DNA of 64,000 nt, from positions 1 to 64,000 of the forward strand of contig NZ_FNQN01000010.1 in NCBI RefSeq assembly GCF_900107645.1, read 5' to 3'. Origin of the DNA: Desulfuromusa kysingii (GTDB taxonomy: Bacteria > Desulfobacterota > Desulfuromonadia > Desulfuromonadales > Geopsychrobacteraceae). Each line of letters starts with the position of its first letter. The first letter of the stretch is position 1. Of this stretch, positions 8,016 to 16,093 are shown in pieces. Under the pieces are notes generated by a model, which worked only from the letters and a program-made list of their open reading frames with translations, did not search any database and was not told the DNA's origin. The position numbers and the translations under genes are program-made.

Positions 8016-8065
8016 GCTACCGGACGGTAACACACAGAGTGCCACAAAAGCTACCGGATGGTAAC
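8016..8065. promoter_or_regulatory. Two copies of a 16-bp palindromic site, probable activator-binding sites
   Basis: GCTACCGGACGGTAAC (8016-8031) recurs with one change (GCTACCGGATGGTAAC) at 8050-8065, centres 34 bp apart (about three helical turns). The core is the palindrome TACCG-GA-CGGTA. The pair lies about 54-103 bp upstream of the -24 element of the sigma-54 promoter at 8119, the usual place for enhancers of NtrC-type activators. By position, the regulator at 5080-6426 is the obvious candidate to bind here. Confidence 0.7.
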
Positions 8066-8118
8066 GAAAATAACATTCTATCTTTTATATATTGCTGAAA
8101 TATAGAGTTTTTATTTAC

Positions 8119-8133
8119 GGCACACCCATTGCA
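8119..8133 (+). promoter_or_regulatory. Sigma-54 promoter of the cytochrome operon
   Basis: GGCAC-ACCCA-TTGCA matches the -24/-12 consensus (GGCAC-N5-TTGCA) with GG at 8119-8120 and GC at 8131-8132. Transcription should start near 8144, about 120 bp before the NapC-type gene. The presence of a dedicated sigma-54 activator gene next door supports the call. Confidence 0.85.
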
Positions 8134-8263
8134 AAACAATATCGATGGTGAGCTTGTTATTGAGCTTTATTATGATTTAATTATTACAATTGATTATTGA
8201 TGATGAAATTATTCTCAACATGGAAAGGATAACAGACTGCCACTCAAGTAAGGAGGTGATTGA

Positions 8264-8830
8264 ATGTCAAGTAGACAGACCCCAAGGATATCCACGGCGA
8301 AAAAGATGTGGATGCTAGGAGCCGTTTTTGGTGTTGTCGGTGCAATGGTTTTGGTTCTGGCATCGGGCTTTATGGTCGAATCAACCAACACTGATGAATT
8401 CTGCTCAAAATGCCACGTTATGGAGCCCTTCAGGACCGCCTGGCAAGCATCCGTTCACGGGGGCAAAAATCCACAAGGGTTTACAGCACAATGCGTTGAT
8501 TGTCATCTGCCACATAGCGGCTTCGTGAATTACTTAGTCACCAAGGCAATAACCGGAACAAGTGATATCTATCACAATTTCTTCATTGATGGGAAAAGTT
8601 TCGATTGGGCTGCAAATGCCGAAGAAAATCGTCTCAAGTTTACCTTTGACAGTGCCTGTCACCGCTGTCATCACAATCTGACGCCACCAGGCATATCAAG
8701 TGGTGGTTTGATCGCTCACCGATCCTATTTAAGAGGTGAAGCAAACAAGATGTGCGCTGAATGTCATATGCACGTAGGTCACAAAGATATGTTGCAGACG
8801 GTCGAAAAATTTTATGCAGCGGAAAAATAA
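8264..8830 (+). CDS. NapC/NirT (NrfH-like) tetrahaem membrane cytochrome c
   Basis: A 188-residue cytochrome with one N-terminal membrane anchor (about 16-36) and four CxxCH haem motifs at 47-51 (CSKCH), 77-81 (CVDCH), 132-136 (CHRCH) and 164-168 (CAECH). This is the pattern of NapC/NirT/NrfH quinol dehydrogenases, which pass electrons from menaquinol to a periplasmic reductase. The ribosome-binding site is unusually complete (TAAGGAGGTGAT, 8249-8260). The octahaem cytochrome gene follows after 22 bp and is the expected partner. The operon starts from a sigma-54 promoter. Confidence 0.93.
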   Translation: MSSRQTPRISTAKKMWMLGAVFGVVGAMVLVLASGFMVESTNTDEFCSKCHVMEPFRTAWQASVHGGKNPQGFTAQCVDCHLPHSGFVNYLVTKAITGTSDIYHNFFIDGKSFDWAANAEENRLKFTFDSACHRCHHNLTPPGISSGGLIAHRSYLRGEANKMCAECHMHVGHKDMLQTVEKFYAAEK

Positions 8831-8852
8831 TTGAGAGAGAAGGAGGTTTAAG

Positions 8853-10211
8853 ATGAAACACATTTATGGAAAGATTGGATTGATCACCCTTGCTGGCCTG
8901 CTGGTCTGGGCCGGGATGGCCATCGCCGCTGACACCCCCAATCTGGCACCACGGAAAATCGAGATCCAGCGTGGCTACACTGAAGAAGCAGCAAAATGTA
9001 TTGAATGTCATGCCGAAAAAACTCCCGGAATTTATGAAGACTGGAAGGTCGGCAGAATGGCCAATGCTGGCGTCTCCTGTTACGATTGCCACAATGTTGA
9101 GTCTAACTCACCGATGGCCGGTCAGTGCTCAGGATTGAAGGGGACCAAAATATTTATTTCGCCGATGGTCTCAGCAAAAACTTGTTCTCGCTGTCATCCG
9201 AGCGAAGTTGATGAATTTATGAAGAGTGGTCATGCTGATCTGTCCAGAGCTGCTGTTTATGATAAAAATAAATCTGGTGGGGGACTGGTCAAACTACAGG
9301 AACATTATGAAGGTGCGGCTTTTCTTGGTGTTGAAGACGGCTCTCTGACTAATCAGGCCGCTCGTACTTCTGGTTGTAAGGTGTGTCATGGTTCAGTTGT
9401 TGAACTTGGCCCCGACAACAAACCCATTAATAACACCTGGCCCGGCGGTGTCGGTACCCTCTACCCAGATGGTTCCGTCGGCACCTGTACTGTTTGCCAC
9501 ACCCGCCATGCTTTCTCTGTTGCCGAAGCGCGTAAGCCGGAAGCCTGTGCCAGCTGTCATCTTGGTCCAGATCATCCCCATATCGAAATTTATCATGAAT
9601 CGAAGCACGGCCAGATCTTTTTGACCGAAGGTGAAGAGTGGACATGGGACAGTGCCTCTGGAACCTGGCAGCCCGGCGATTATCGCGCCCCAACTTGTGC
9701 CACCTGCCATATGTCTGGTATTGGTGAATTGCAGACGACCCACAACGTCAACGAACGCCTCAAGTGGGACCTGGTCCACCAGCGCAGTGAGATTCGTACC
9801 GGCGTCCGTGGGGACGGAGTCAAAGGGGACAAGTTGATGCGTAAAGTCTGTATCAATTGTCATGGTCCATCTCATATCGATGAGACCAGACAAACCCTGG
9901 ATAGTGCTGTTGCCCTGTATAATGTCTACTGGGATGAAGCGGTGAAAATGAAGACCGAACTGGCCGCCAAGGGTCTGCTTGGTGACGATCCATGGAGTGA
10001 CGGATTCCAAGAGCTGATGTACTTCCTCTGGCACCACACCGGCCGTCGTGCCCGTCATGGTACCGCGATGTTTGGTCCTGACTACGCCCATTGGCATGGT
10101 TTCTTCCAGGTATTCCAAGTCGTTAAAGATATGCAAGGTATCTATAATTGGCGCCTCGAAAACAATAAGATTGAAGATTTGAGCACGGTTATGAGCACTG
10201 GACCGATTTAA
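8853..10211 (+). CDS. Octahaem cytochrome c of the hydroxylamine oxidoreductase (HAO) family
   Basis: A 452-residue exported protein with a signal peptide (about 1-26) and eight CxxCH motifs at about 49, 76, 111, 175, 212, 232, 282 and 333. The heme-free helical C-terminus (GRRARHGTAMFGPDYAHWHGFFQV) is typical of HAO-like proteins. Paired with a NapC/NrfH-type electron donor it resembles the HaoC-HaoA arrangement, thought to reduce nitrite or hydroxylamine rather than oxidise hydroxylamine. Whether the tyrosine that cross-links the catalytic P460 haem in true HAO is present needs an alignment; the Tyr in PDYAHWHG is the candidate. The ribosome-binding site is strong (AAGGAGG). Confidence 0.9.
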   Translation: MKHIYGKIGLITLAGLLVWAGMAIAADTPNLAPRKIEIQRGYTEEAAKCIECHAEKTPGIYEDWKVGRMANAGVSCYDCHNVESNSPMAGQCSGLKGTKIFISPMVSAKTCSRCHPSEVDEFMKSGHADLSRAAVYDKNKSGGGLVKLQEHYEGAAFLGVEDGSLTNQAARTSGCKVCHGSVVELGPDNKPINNTWPGGVGTLYPDGSVGTCTVCHTRHAFSVAEARKPEACASCHLGPDHPHIEIYHESKHGQIFLTEGEEWTWDSASGTWQPGDYRAPTCATCHMSGIGELQTTHNVNERLKWDLVHQRSEIRTGVRGDGVKGDKLMRKVCINCHGPSHIDETRQTLDSAVALYNVYWDEAVKMKTELAAKGLLGDDPWSDGFQELMYFLWHHTGRRARHGTAMFGPDYAHWHGFFQVFQVVKDMQGIYNWRLENNKIEDLSTVMSTGPI

Positions 10212-10235
10212 CAATCATCTCTTCTTAAGACGCAC

Positions 10236-10266
10236 AAAAGCCCCTGTCGCAAGATAGGGGCTTTTA
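10236..10266 (+). terminator. Rho-independent terminator of the cytochrome operon
   Basis: The hairpin AAAAGCCCCTGTC / GATAGGGGCTTTT has a 5-nt loop and a T-rich 3' arm, 25 bp after the octahaem cytochrome stop. Confidence 0.88.
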
Positions 10267-10298
10267 ATCTTTATTCCAGCAAATAAAAGGGTTAGATC

Positions 10299-10634
10299 AT
10301 GAAGAGATTGTTGATTATTTTTCTGCTGTTGTCTGTTGCTACTACCTGCTTTGCCCTGACAGAGAGCTTCGGGCCTAAGTATGATGAGATTGTCATATTT
10401 TTCCAAGGGGATGATGAACCAGGCGCTCTCGATGCGATGTGGGAATCTAAATCATTGTTGAAAATTGGTGTGTTCGATAACAGTACCGGTTATGACTCCT
10501 ACGCAGAGCATGCTTGTGAGATCATCAAAGAGAAAGAGATTGTAGATAAAAATATCACGATTCAGATTATCGATATCAAAAAACTTGCACAGCATGAGGA
10601 GTGGGTTGTTCTAGGAAGTGCTCAGTGTCAGTAG
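10299..10634 (+). CDS. Small exported protein of unknown function
   Basis: A 111-residue protein with a clear signal peptide (KRLLIIFLLLSVATTCFA, cleavage near 19). I do not recognise a family. The mature part is acidic, includes YDEIVIFFQGDDEPGALDAMWESKSLLKIGVF, and has two Cys residues (one in HACEII, one near the C-terminus). AAGGG precedes the ATG. It begins just after the cytochrome operon terminator, so it is probably transcribed separately, though read-through could link it. It overlaps the convergent TrmO gene by 7 nt. Confidence 0.7.
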   Translation: MKRLLIIFLLLSVATTCFALTESFGPKYDEIVIFFQGDDEPGALDAMWESKSLLKIGVFDNSTGYDSYAEHACEIIKEKEIVDKNITIQIIDIKKLAQHEEWVVLGSAQCQ

Positions 10635-11356
10635 GCTGTGAGGTCCTGATTAACGGGTTCGATGCTGTCTACAATGAGTTTTTCTTGAAAATTTTTCCAG
10701 CGGATTTCGTAGTTGTCGAACCGCACTCCATATTCTTGTGAATCTTCGGTTCCACGGCGGTAGGCAGGTCGCGGGTCAAGACCCAGGACTTCCCGAATCA
10801 TCAACTCTAACCTTGGAGCCTCGCTTAAATATTGCTGCAATTGCTGTCTGGCAACCTCGGTAAATTCCACCTTCAAAGTCGCTTGCGGAGTCTTTTCGGC
10901 GAAACCTCCCTGGGCTTCCGGGATACTGTCGCTGTAAGGGATGTAGGGTTTGATATCGAGGATCGGGGTTTCATCGATTAAGTCTGCCCCTTCCACGAGT
11001 AGAGAGACATTTCCTTTATCAACATGGATATCCAGCAATTTAACCGCTGATAGGCCGACCGGATTTGGTCGAAAAGGGGATCTGGAGGCGTAAACCCCAA
11101 CTCGTTGCTTGCCTCCCAGGCGAGGAGGACGAACGGTTGGTTGCCAACCTTTTTGCCAGTTCTGATGAAACAGAAAGATGAGCCAGAGGTGGCTAAAACC
11201 CTCCAAACCACGGATGGCTTCCGGCGTCGCAAAGCCGGGATGAAAATCAATTTGAGCGTGAACAGAAGGGACCAATCCCGGTTGTCGCGGCGTCGCAAAT
11301 TTTTCTTTAAATGGAGTATGGATAAGTGCGATTGGTTCCAATGGATAATTTATCAT
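10628..11356 (-). CDS. trmO: tRNA (t6A37) N6-methyltransferase TrmO-like
   Basis: A 242-residue member of the TsaA/TrmO family, which methylates N6-threonylcarbamoyladenosine at position 37 of certain tRNAs using SAM. The N-terminal beta-barrel is visible from LEPIALIHTPFKEKFATPRQPG through the signature ASRSPFRPNPVGLSAVKL, and the family's C-terminal domain with LGLDPRPAYRR follows. Length fits. An EamA-type transporter gene ends 10 bp upstream on the same strand, so the two probably form an operon without an evident functional link. Confidence 0.9.
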   Translation of the reverse strand: MINYPLEPIALIHTPFKEKFATPRQPGLVPSVHAQIDFHPGFATPEAIRGLEGFSHLWLIFLFHQNWQKGWQPTVRPPRLGGKQRVGVYASRSPFRPNPVGLSAVKLLDIHVDKGNVSLLVEGADLIDETPILDIKPYIPYSDSIPEAQGGFAEKTPQATLKVEFTEVARQQLQQYLSEAPRLELMIREVLGLDPRPAYRRGTEDSQEYGVRFDNYEIRWKNFQEKLIVDSIEPVNQDLTAY

Positions 11357-11366
11357 AGCTTACCGT

Positions 11367-12275
11367 TTATTCGACGGGCTGTTGTTTAAGGGAGCGACCA
11401 CCTCGGCTGCTCAACCAGACACCGTAAAACACCAATCCACAGGCAAACCACTGCGATAAATTCAACTTATCCCCTAGGATCAGCATTCCCAAAATGACGC
11501 CGAACACCGGAATCAAGTTAACATATCCAGCAGCACGGCTGGCAGGAATCCGACTGACGCCATAATTATAACAACCATAGGCGCCGAAAGTGATCATCGT
11601 GCCTAGGTAGAGAACTGCCAAAGCTGGGGCGAAATCCCAGCTCGCGGGCCAACCAACTCCAGGGAGGAGCAGAAAGGGAAAAAAGAACAGGCTGCCGACA
11701 AACGCTTGTAGTGCGGTGATAAACAGGGGTGGATAATTGCTCGACAAACGTTTCAGAGAAACTGTATATGCCGCAGCAAAGGCCATCGCCAGAAATTCAT
11801 AAAAGTTCCCCAATAACGGGTTCGGTGCATTTGTACTGGCTTCACTGGCCAGGCTCAACCAACAAGCACCGAGAATTGCCAGACAAAAACCTGCCAACGT
11901 TTGTTTCCCTATATTTTCCTTTAACCAACTCCAAGCGAGAATTGCCACCATTAATGGCAGCATGGCTGTGATCATCCCCGCCTGCGATGCGCTGGTCAAC
12001 TCTAATGCTTTGGCCTCAAATATAAAATACAGACAGGGTTCGCAGATCACCATAACCAAGAGATATTTAATATCCTGACGCCGCCAGTTGATCTTCCGGA
12101 AAGAGGGGAGGAAGGCAACAAAACAGAGGCTGGCAATAAACATCCGCCCAAAAATCACCTGCATCGGGTGATAACCCTGAAAGGCAATCTTCAGGGCAAC
12201 AAAGGAACTGGACCAGAGCAGCATCGCCATAATCAGGCTGATCGATGGCAGTAGATTGTAAGTTTTGTCGGTCAA
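11367..12275 (-). CDS. EamA/DMT-superfamily transporter
   Basis: A 302-residue inner-membrane protein with about ten membrane segments arranged as two EamA repeats (roughly 10-145 and 155-290). The motif SSFVALKIAFQGYHPMQVIFGR near the N-terminus and GYVNLIPVFGVILGMLILGD near the C-terminus are typical. The start is a TTG with GGAG 7 nt upstream; no ATG in the frame fits as well. Substrates of these drug/metabolite transporters cannot be assigned from sequence. It is followed closely by trmO. Confidence 0.88.
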   Translation of the reverse strand: MTDKTYNLLPSISLIMAMLLWSSSFVALKIAFQGYHPMQVIFGRMFIASLCFVAFLPSFRKINWRRQDIKYLLVMVICEPCLYFIFEAKALELTSASQAGMITAMLPLMVAILAWSWLKENIGKQTLAGFCLAILGACWLSLASEASTNAPNPLLGNFYEFLAMAFAAAYTVSLKRLSSNYPPLFITALQAFVGSLFFFPFLLLPGVGWPASWDFAPALAVLYLGTMITFGAYGCYNYGVSRIPASRAAGYVNLIPVFGVILGMLILGDKLNLSQWFACGLVFYGVWLSSRGGRSLKQQPVE

Positions 12276-12368
12276 AAGGGGGCTCCATAAGTAAAAATGG
12301 AACCCAAGATAAGCTGACGGGAATTTAGATGCTAGAAAAATCGAAATGCACCCCGAGTATTTAAATGA

Positions 12369-12398
12369 GCCCCTTGACTAGAAATAAATCAAGGGGGC
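12369..12398. terminator. Hairpin in the 281-bp gap between EamA and Crp-type genes
   Basis: GCCCCTTGA / TCAAGGGGGC forms a stem of about 9 bp with an 11-nt loop. It may terminate the Crp-type gene transcript (minus strand), but no clear T-run follows on either strand. The rest of 12276-12556 is AT-rich without a gene I can support. Confidence 0.4.
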
Positions 12399-12556
12399 AA
12401 ATACCATAACCAACAGAATTCCTCTGGATTTAATTTTTTTCATTGGGGTAACGATACAGGAACAGGATACAGATGGATGTAAGTCGGGATACAATTGGAG
12501 AAAATACTTTAGGAGAAAGAGGCAGGAGGAAGTTTAAGTCTACGGGGAAATAAAAT

Positions 12557-13237
12557 TTAAAATTGTTCTCGAAGAGCATCCAGATTGGAAAGCAGAAGTG
12601 AACGATAAGCCGTTTTCACCAGCCCGGCCCGTTTCATTGTAGCAAGCTCTTCTGCGACAGATTCTCGGGTTGCACCAACAAGAAAAGCAATATCTTTTTG
12701 AGTTATTGAGAGCTTTATTTGACCGTTTTTATCCGCAGATCCATATTTTTCAGCAAGGTGCAGTAACGTTCCACGAAGACGCTCGGCGACCGTCTTAAAA
12801 GCCAGATCTTGCAAGCGTGTTTCCAGTTCACGCAAGCGAAAACCAATCAGCTTCATCATTTTAAAGGTTATGATCGGGTGTTCTCCAAGAAACTTTTGGA
12901 ATTTATCCTGGGGGAAAACACAGACAAGCGTATCTTCGGTTGCTTCTGCAAAATGAGATCGATGTTGTTCATCAGTGATGGCGAGTTCCCCAAATATTTC
13001 ACCAGGTCCCAGCACGCTGAGGGTAATTTCATTTCCATCTTTATTGACTTTTCCCAGACGTACTTTTCCTTTTTTGACCAGATAGATTTTGTCGCTCAAC
13101 TCATCTGATAAATAAAATTGATGTTTACGCTGGCACTCGACCATTCTGCTAATATCTGCGAGGGTTTGCATTTCTGACTCATTCAGACCTGAAAATACAC
13201 CGCCAGATTTTTTTATATACCAGAGTTTTTGATCCAT
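12557..13237 (-). CDS. Crp/Fnr-family transcriptional regulator
   Basis: A 226-residue regulator with an N-terminal cyclic-nucleotide-type sensor domain (about 20-120, including LGPGEIFGELAI) and a C-terminal HTH_Crp domain (about 150-220, ITQKDIAFLVGATRESVAEELATMKRAGLV). It lacks the N-terminal Cys cluster of the oxygen-sensing FNR iron-sulphur type, having only two scattered cysteines, so it is not a canonical Fnr. GGAGGG precedes the ATG. It is divergent from the DUF547 gene across about 186 bp, so it may control that gene and the redox cluster downstream; no operator was identified with confidence. Confidence 0.92.
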   Translation of the reverse strand: MDQKLWYIKKSGGVFSGLNESEMQTLADISRMVECQRKHQFYLSDELSDKIYLVKKGKVRLGKVNKDGNEITLSVLGPGEIFGELAITDEQHRSHFAEATEDTLVCVFPQDKFQKFLGEHPIITFKMMKLIGFRLRELETRLQDLAFKTVAERLRGTLLHLAEKYGSADKNGQIKLSITQKDIAFLVGATRESVAEELATMKRAGLVKTAYRSLLLSNLDALREQF

Positions 13238-13423
13238 TGGCCCTCCATCTCATTTCCTGTTTGTTAAGCATACCAATATCCGGCTGGAACTGTCGCAAAA
13301 AAATCTTTTTCTGTTCTTCGCAAAACAATGGCTTAATTGTAACCTAGCTTATAGTGGTAGCATGTTACTTCTGATTTACTACCTGTATATCGCTTCGATT
13401 TTAGGTTGAAAGGGAAAGAAACC

Positions 13424-14254
13424 ATGCGTGCTACCTGCAACTTTTTTTTCATCATGAGCTTTCTGCTGCTGCCAGCAATTGTTTTTGCCGCTCCAAAGGC
13501 TGAACTCTGGCAACGTTGGCAAACGAATGATCCCCAGAGCCGTACCCATATTGATCATGCCGTTTGGGCGAATTTTTTGGACCAGTATCTGGTGGTCGGA
13601 ACAGCGGAATCTACAAACCTGGTCCGCTATGCAGAGGTCAAACCTGACGACAAGTCTGCCCTTACACAATATATCGCCAGCTTAACCGCCTTACCGATAT
13701 CCAGATTGAACCGTGCTGAGCAAAAGGCACTATGGGTTAACCTTTATAATTCTTTGACTGTTCTCACTATTCTCGAACATTACCCAATAAAGAGCATCAG
13801 AAAAATAAGCTCAGGTTGGTTCAGCTCTGGTCCCTGGGATTTGAAACTTATTAAAGTGGAAGGGATAGAACTGTCTCTCAACGATATTGAACATCGTATC
13901 TTGCGCCCTATTTGGCAGGACAACCGCGTTCATTATGCCGTGAATTGTGCCAGTCTGGGGTGTCCGAACCTGCAAGCAGAGCCTTTTACTGCAGCCAACA
14001 TGGAGCGCTTGCTGGATAAAGCGGCTCAGGATTATATCAATAGCCTGCGAGGAGTGAACTTTACTGAAGAAACATTGCAGCTTTCAAGTATCTACGATTG
14101 GTTCCTGGTTGATTTTGGAGGCTCAAAAGAAGCTCTATTTTCTCACCTGGAACAGTTTGCGACACCGGTACTGGCGAGTAAACTCAAAACCTATCGAGGA
14201 ACAATTTCGTATCAGTACAATTGGGATTTGAATGAACAACGCTCTTCATTTTAA
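13424..14254 (+). CDS. DUF547-domain exported protein
   Basis: A 276-residue protein with a signal peptide (about 1-23, ending FAAP) and a DUF547 domain. The typical blocks are present: KALWVNLYNSLTVLTIL, then VHYAVNCASLGCPNL with its Cys pair, and LSSIYDWFLVDFGG. The family has no established biochemical role; the NCASxGCP block is its hallmark. The frame extends to a TTG at 13406, but the ATG at 13424 has AGGGAAAG upstream and gives a clean signal peptide. DUF547 proteins are often found near TVP38 and disulfide-reductase genes, as here (16094-19049). Confidence 0.88.
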   Translation: MRATCNFFFIMSFLLLPAIVFAAPKAELWQRWQTNDPQSRTHIDHAVWANFLDQYLVVGTAESTNLVRYAEVKPDDKSALTQYIASLTALPISRLNRAEQKALWVNLYNSLTVLTILEHYPIKSIRKISSGWFSSGPWDLKLIKVEGIELSLNDIEHRILRPIWQDNRVHYAVNCASLGCPNLQAEPFTAANMERLLDKAAQDYINSLRGVNFTEETLQLSSIYDWFLVDFGGSKEALFSHLEQFATPVLASKLKTYRGTISYQYNWDLNEQRSSF

Positions 14255-14510
14255 GAGAGGGTCCACTCTGAAGCGAAGGCGTGAGTTTTCAATGGAGCAT
14301 TACCTTGCGATTGTTGCCGATCCCTAAAGCTAAAAGTGCTGGAACTGCAGATGGATGGTTTTTGTTGCTCAACCCTGAAGAAGATTAGATCCCCTGCAGT
14401 TGGTAGCGGTTGAACTATCCAGCTAAACGGGCTCAACAAAGGAAAAGTTACGTTGTGGAATACCGATGACAATGAAATCTCTGCTATATTGAAATTTACG
14501 GGGGACCACC

Positions 14511-15170
14511 ATGAAGACATTGACTGTCCATAAAGTCATCTTTAGAACTGATGAGCTGTTTGAGTTGCAGCTTGAACGCGAGACGATCCAGTTTGAACCT
14601 GGTTCTTGTCTGGCGCTATTCAACGATGATGAATCACGTCCCTACAGTATTGCTTCTGGAACTGGGGAAGACAAATTGCGATTTCTGCTCCGGCAGGTTG
14701 TCGATGGCACCGTGAGTCAGTGGTTGGCACTGCGAAAACCGGGAGATAAGGTGCAGGTCAGTGCCCCTTTTGGTTGGTTTCGTCCTGGCGCAGCCATCGG
14801 TTCACGCTCAGTATTCATCGCAACCGGGACTGGAATCGCACCATTTTTAAGTTACTTTCGGAGTCACTCCCTAGCCCCACCTGAATGTTGTCTTTACGGT
14901 GTGCGTCGATGCGTCGAGGCTTTCAACCTTGAGGAACTTCAGCGGGTTAAAAATTTTTCGCTGGCTTTATCTCAGGAACAAACCGACGACCACTTTTATG
15001 GGCGAGTGACTGGACTCTTGGAGCAGATACCCCTTGCCGATGATATTCATTACTATCTTTGCGGGCTCGATGCGATGATTGCTGAGACCAGTGTCTGGCT
15101 GGAAAATCATGGTGTCGCCTACACACAAATTCACCGGGAGATCTTTTTTTATGAAGATGAACAACACTGA
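14511..15170 (+). CDS. Ferredoxin-NADP+ reductase-like flavoprotein
   Basis: A 219-residue protein with an FAD-binding barrel (RPYSIASGTGEDKLRF, about 43-60) and an NAD(P)-binding half (VFIATGTGIAPFLSYFRS, about 101-118; YYLCGLDAMIAET, about 184-196). The C-terminal EIFFYEDEQH resembles the ending of bacterial ferredoxin/flavodoxin reductases. It would move electrons between NAD(P)H and a one-electron carrier. The radical SAM gene starts inside its last 20 bases, suggesting translational coupling and that the reductase may supply the reducing power for that enzyme. About 256 bp of non-coding DNA precede it, with a possible -10 TATATT close to the start. Confidence 0.85.
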   Translation: MKTLTVHKVIFRTDELFELQLERETIQFEPGSCLALFNDDESRPYSIASGTGEDKLRFLLRQVVDGTVSQWLALRKPGDKVQVSAPFGWFRPGAAIGSRSVFIATGTGIAPFLSYFRSHSLAPPECCLYGVRRCVEAFNLEELQRVKNFSLALSQEQTDDHFYGRVTGLLEQIPLADDIHYYLCGLDAMIAETSVWLENHGVAYTQIHREIFFYEDEQH

Positions 15171-16074
15171 TCAGTGGCTCTATACCAGTCAGAACGAATC
15201 GCGGGGGTACATCCAGCCACAAAGCCTTGATGAACTCTGGTTTCATACCGGGACTAACTGTAATCTGCGTTGTCCATTCTGCCTCGAAGGGTCAAAGCCC
15301 GGTGATAATCGTATCGAATTTCTCACTTTGACTGAGAGTCAGAAATTTATTGATGAAGCGCTGCTTCTTGGAGTCAAAAAGTTCTCCTTTACCGGCGGTG
15401 AACCCTTTGTCAATCCGGAATTTATTTCGATCCTTACCGCCGCTTTGGCGCACCGCCCCTGTCTGGTGTTGACGAATGCCACTGAGCCACTGATGAATCA
15501 GATGGGCGCGATTCTGCCATTATTAAAACAGCCAAACCCATTAAGTTTTCGGGTCAGTCTCGATCATCCCGATCCGATCAAACACGATGAATCACGCGGT
15601 AAAGGGAATTTTCGCAAAGCCCTTGATACTCTGGGGCGCCTCTATCAGGCAGGATTTGGGGTCTCAATCGCTCGGCATATGCTTCCCGGTGAGGACAGCG
15701 CTGCAGTTGATCAAGCCTATGCTCCCTACTTTGAAACGGCAGGGGTGCCTGCCGATTTAACCATCATCAAGTTTCCGGAATTTCATCTCCCCGGTTCACT
15801 GCCGCAGGTCACAGAAATCACCGAGGGCTGTATGACCCGCTATTTAAGCGCCGAACGCCGTGCCGCATTTATGTGTAACTTCAGCAAGATGATTGTGAAA
15901 ATAAATGGTCAATGCGGGGTTTACGCCTGCACCCTGGTTGATGATGTTGCTGCCTATGATCTCGGCGACACTTTACACAAAGCGATGCAGCAACGTGTCA
16001 TGTTGGGGCATCACCGTTGCTACTCCTGTTTTGCTGGCGGGGCCAGTTGCTCTGAGGGGGTAGAAAAAAAATAA
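15151..16074 (+). CDS. Radical SAM protein with SPASM-like C-terminus
   Basis: A 307-residue radical SAM enzyme. The cluster motif CNLRCPFC follows ELWFHTGTN at about 33-40, and FTGGEPFVNPE is the SAM-binding GGEP motif. The C-terminal region has CGVYACTLVDD, LGDT and HHRCYSCFAGGASC, the Cys pattern of a SPASM domain binding extra iron-sulphur clusters. The frame extends further upstream, but the ATG at 15151 follows GGGAG and removes most of the overlap with the flavoprotein gene. The substrate is unknown. SPASM enzymes often modify peptides, but no obvious precursor peptide gene is adjacent. Confidence 0.88.
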   Translation: MKMNNTDQWLYTSQNESRGYIQPQSLDELWFHTGTNCNLRCPFCLEGSKPGDNRIEFLTLTESQKFIDEALLLGVKKFSFTGGEPFVNPEFISILTAALAHRPCLVLTNATEPLMNQMGAILPLLKQPNPLSFRVSLDHPDPIKHDESRGKGNFRKALDTLGRLYQAGFGVSIARHMLPGEDSAAVDQAYAPYFETAGVPADLTIIKFPEFHLPGSLPQVTEITEGCMTRYLSAERRAAFMCNFSKMIVKINGQCGVYACTLVDDVAAYDLGDTLHKAMQQRVMLGHHRCYSCFAGGASCSEGVEKK

Positions 16075-16093
16075 CAGCCATTACTCCTATGGA

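Noticed and set aside
7977-8045. Upstream extension of the sensor kinase to 8045
   Set aside because: It would put 23 non-hydrophobic residues before the membrane anchor and cover one of the two palindromic regulatory sites.
9393-10214. 273-codon minus-strand ORF across the octahaem cytochrome gene
   Set aside because: It lies wholly antisense to a clear eight-haem coding sequence and has no recognisable domain.
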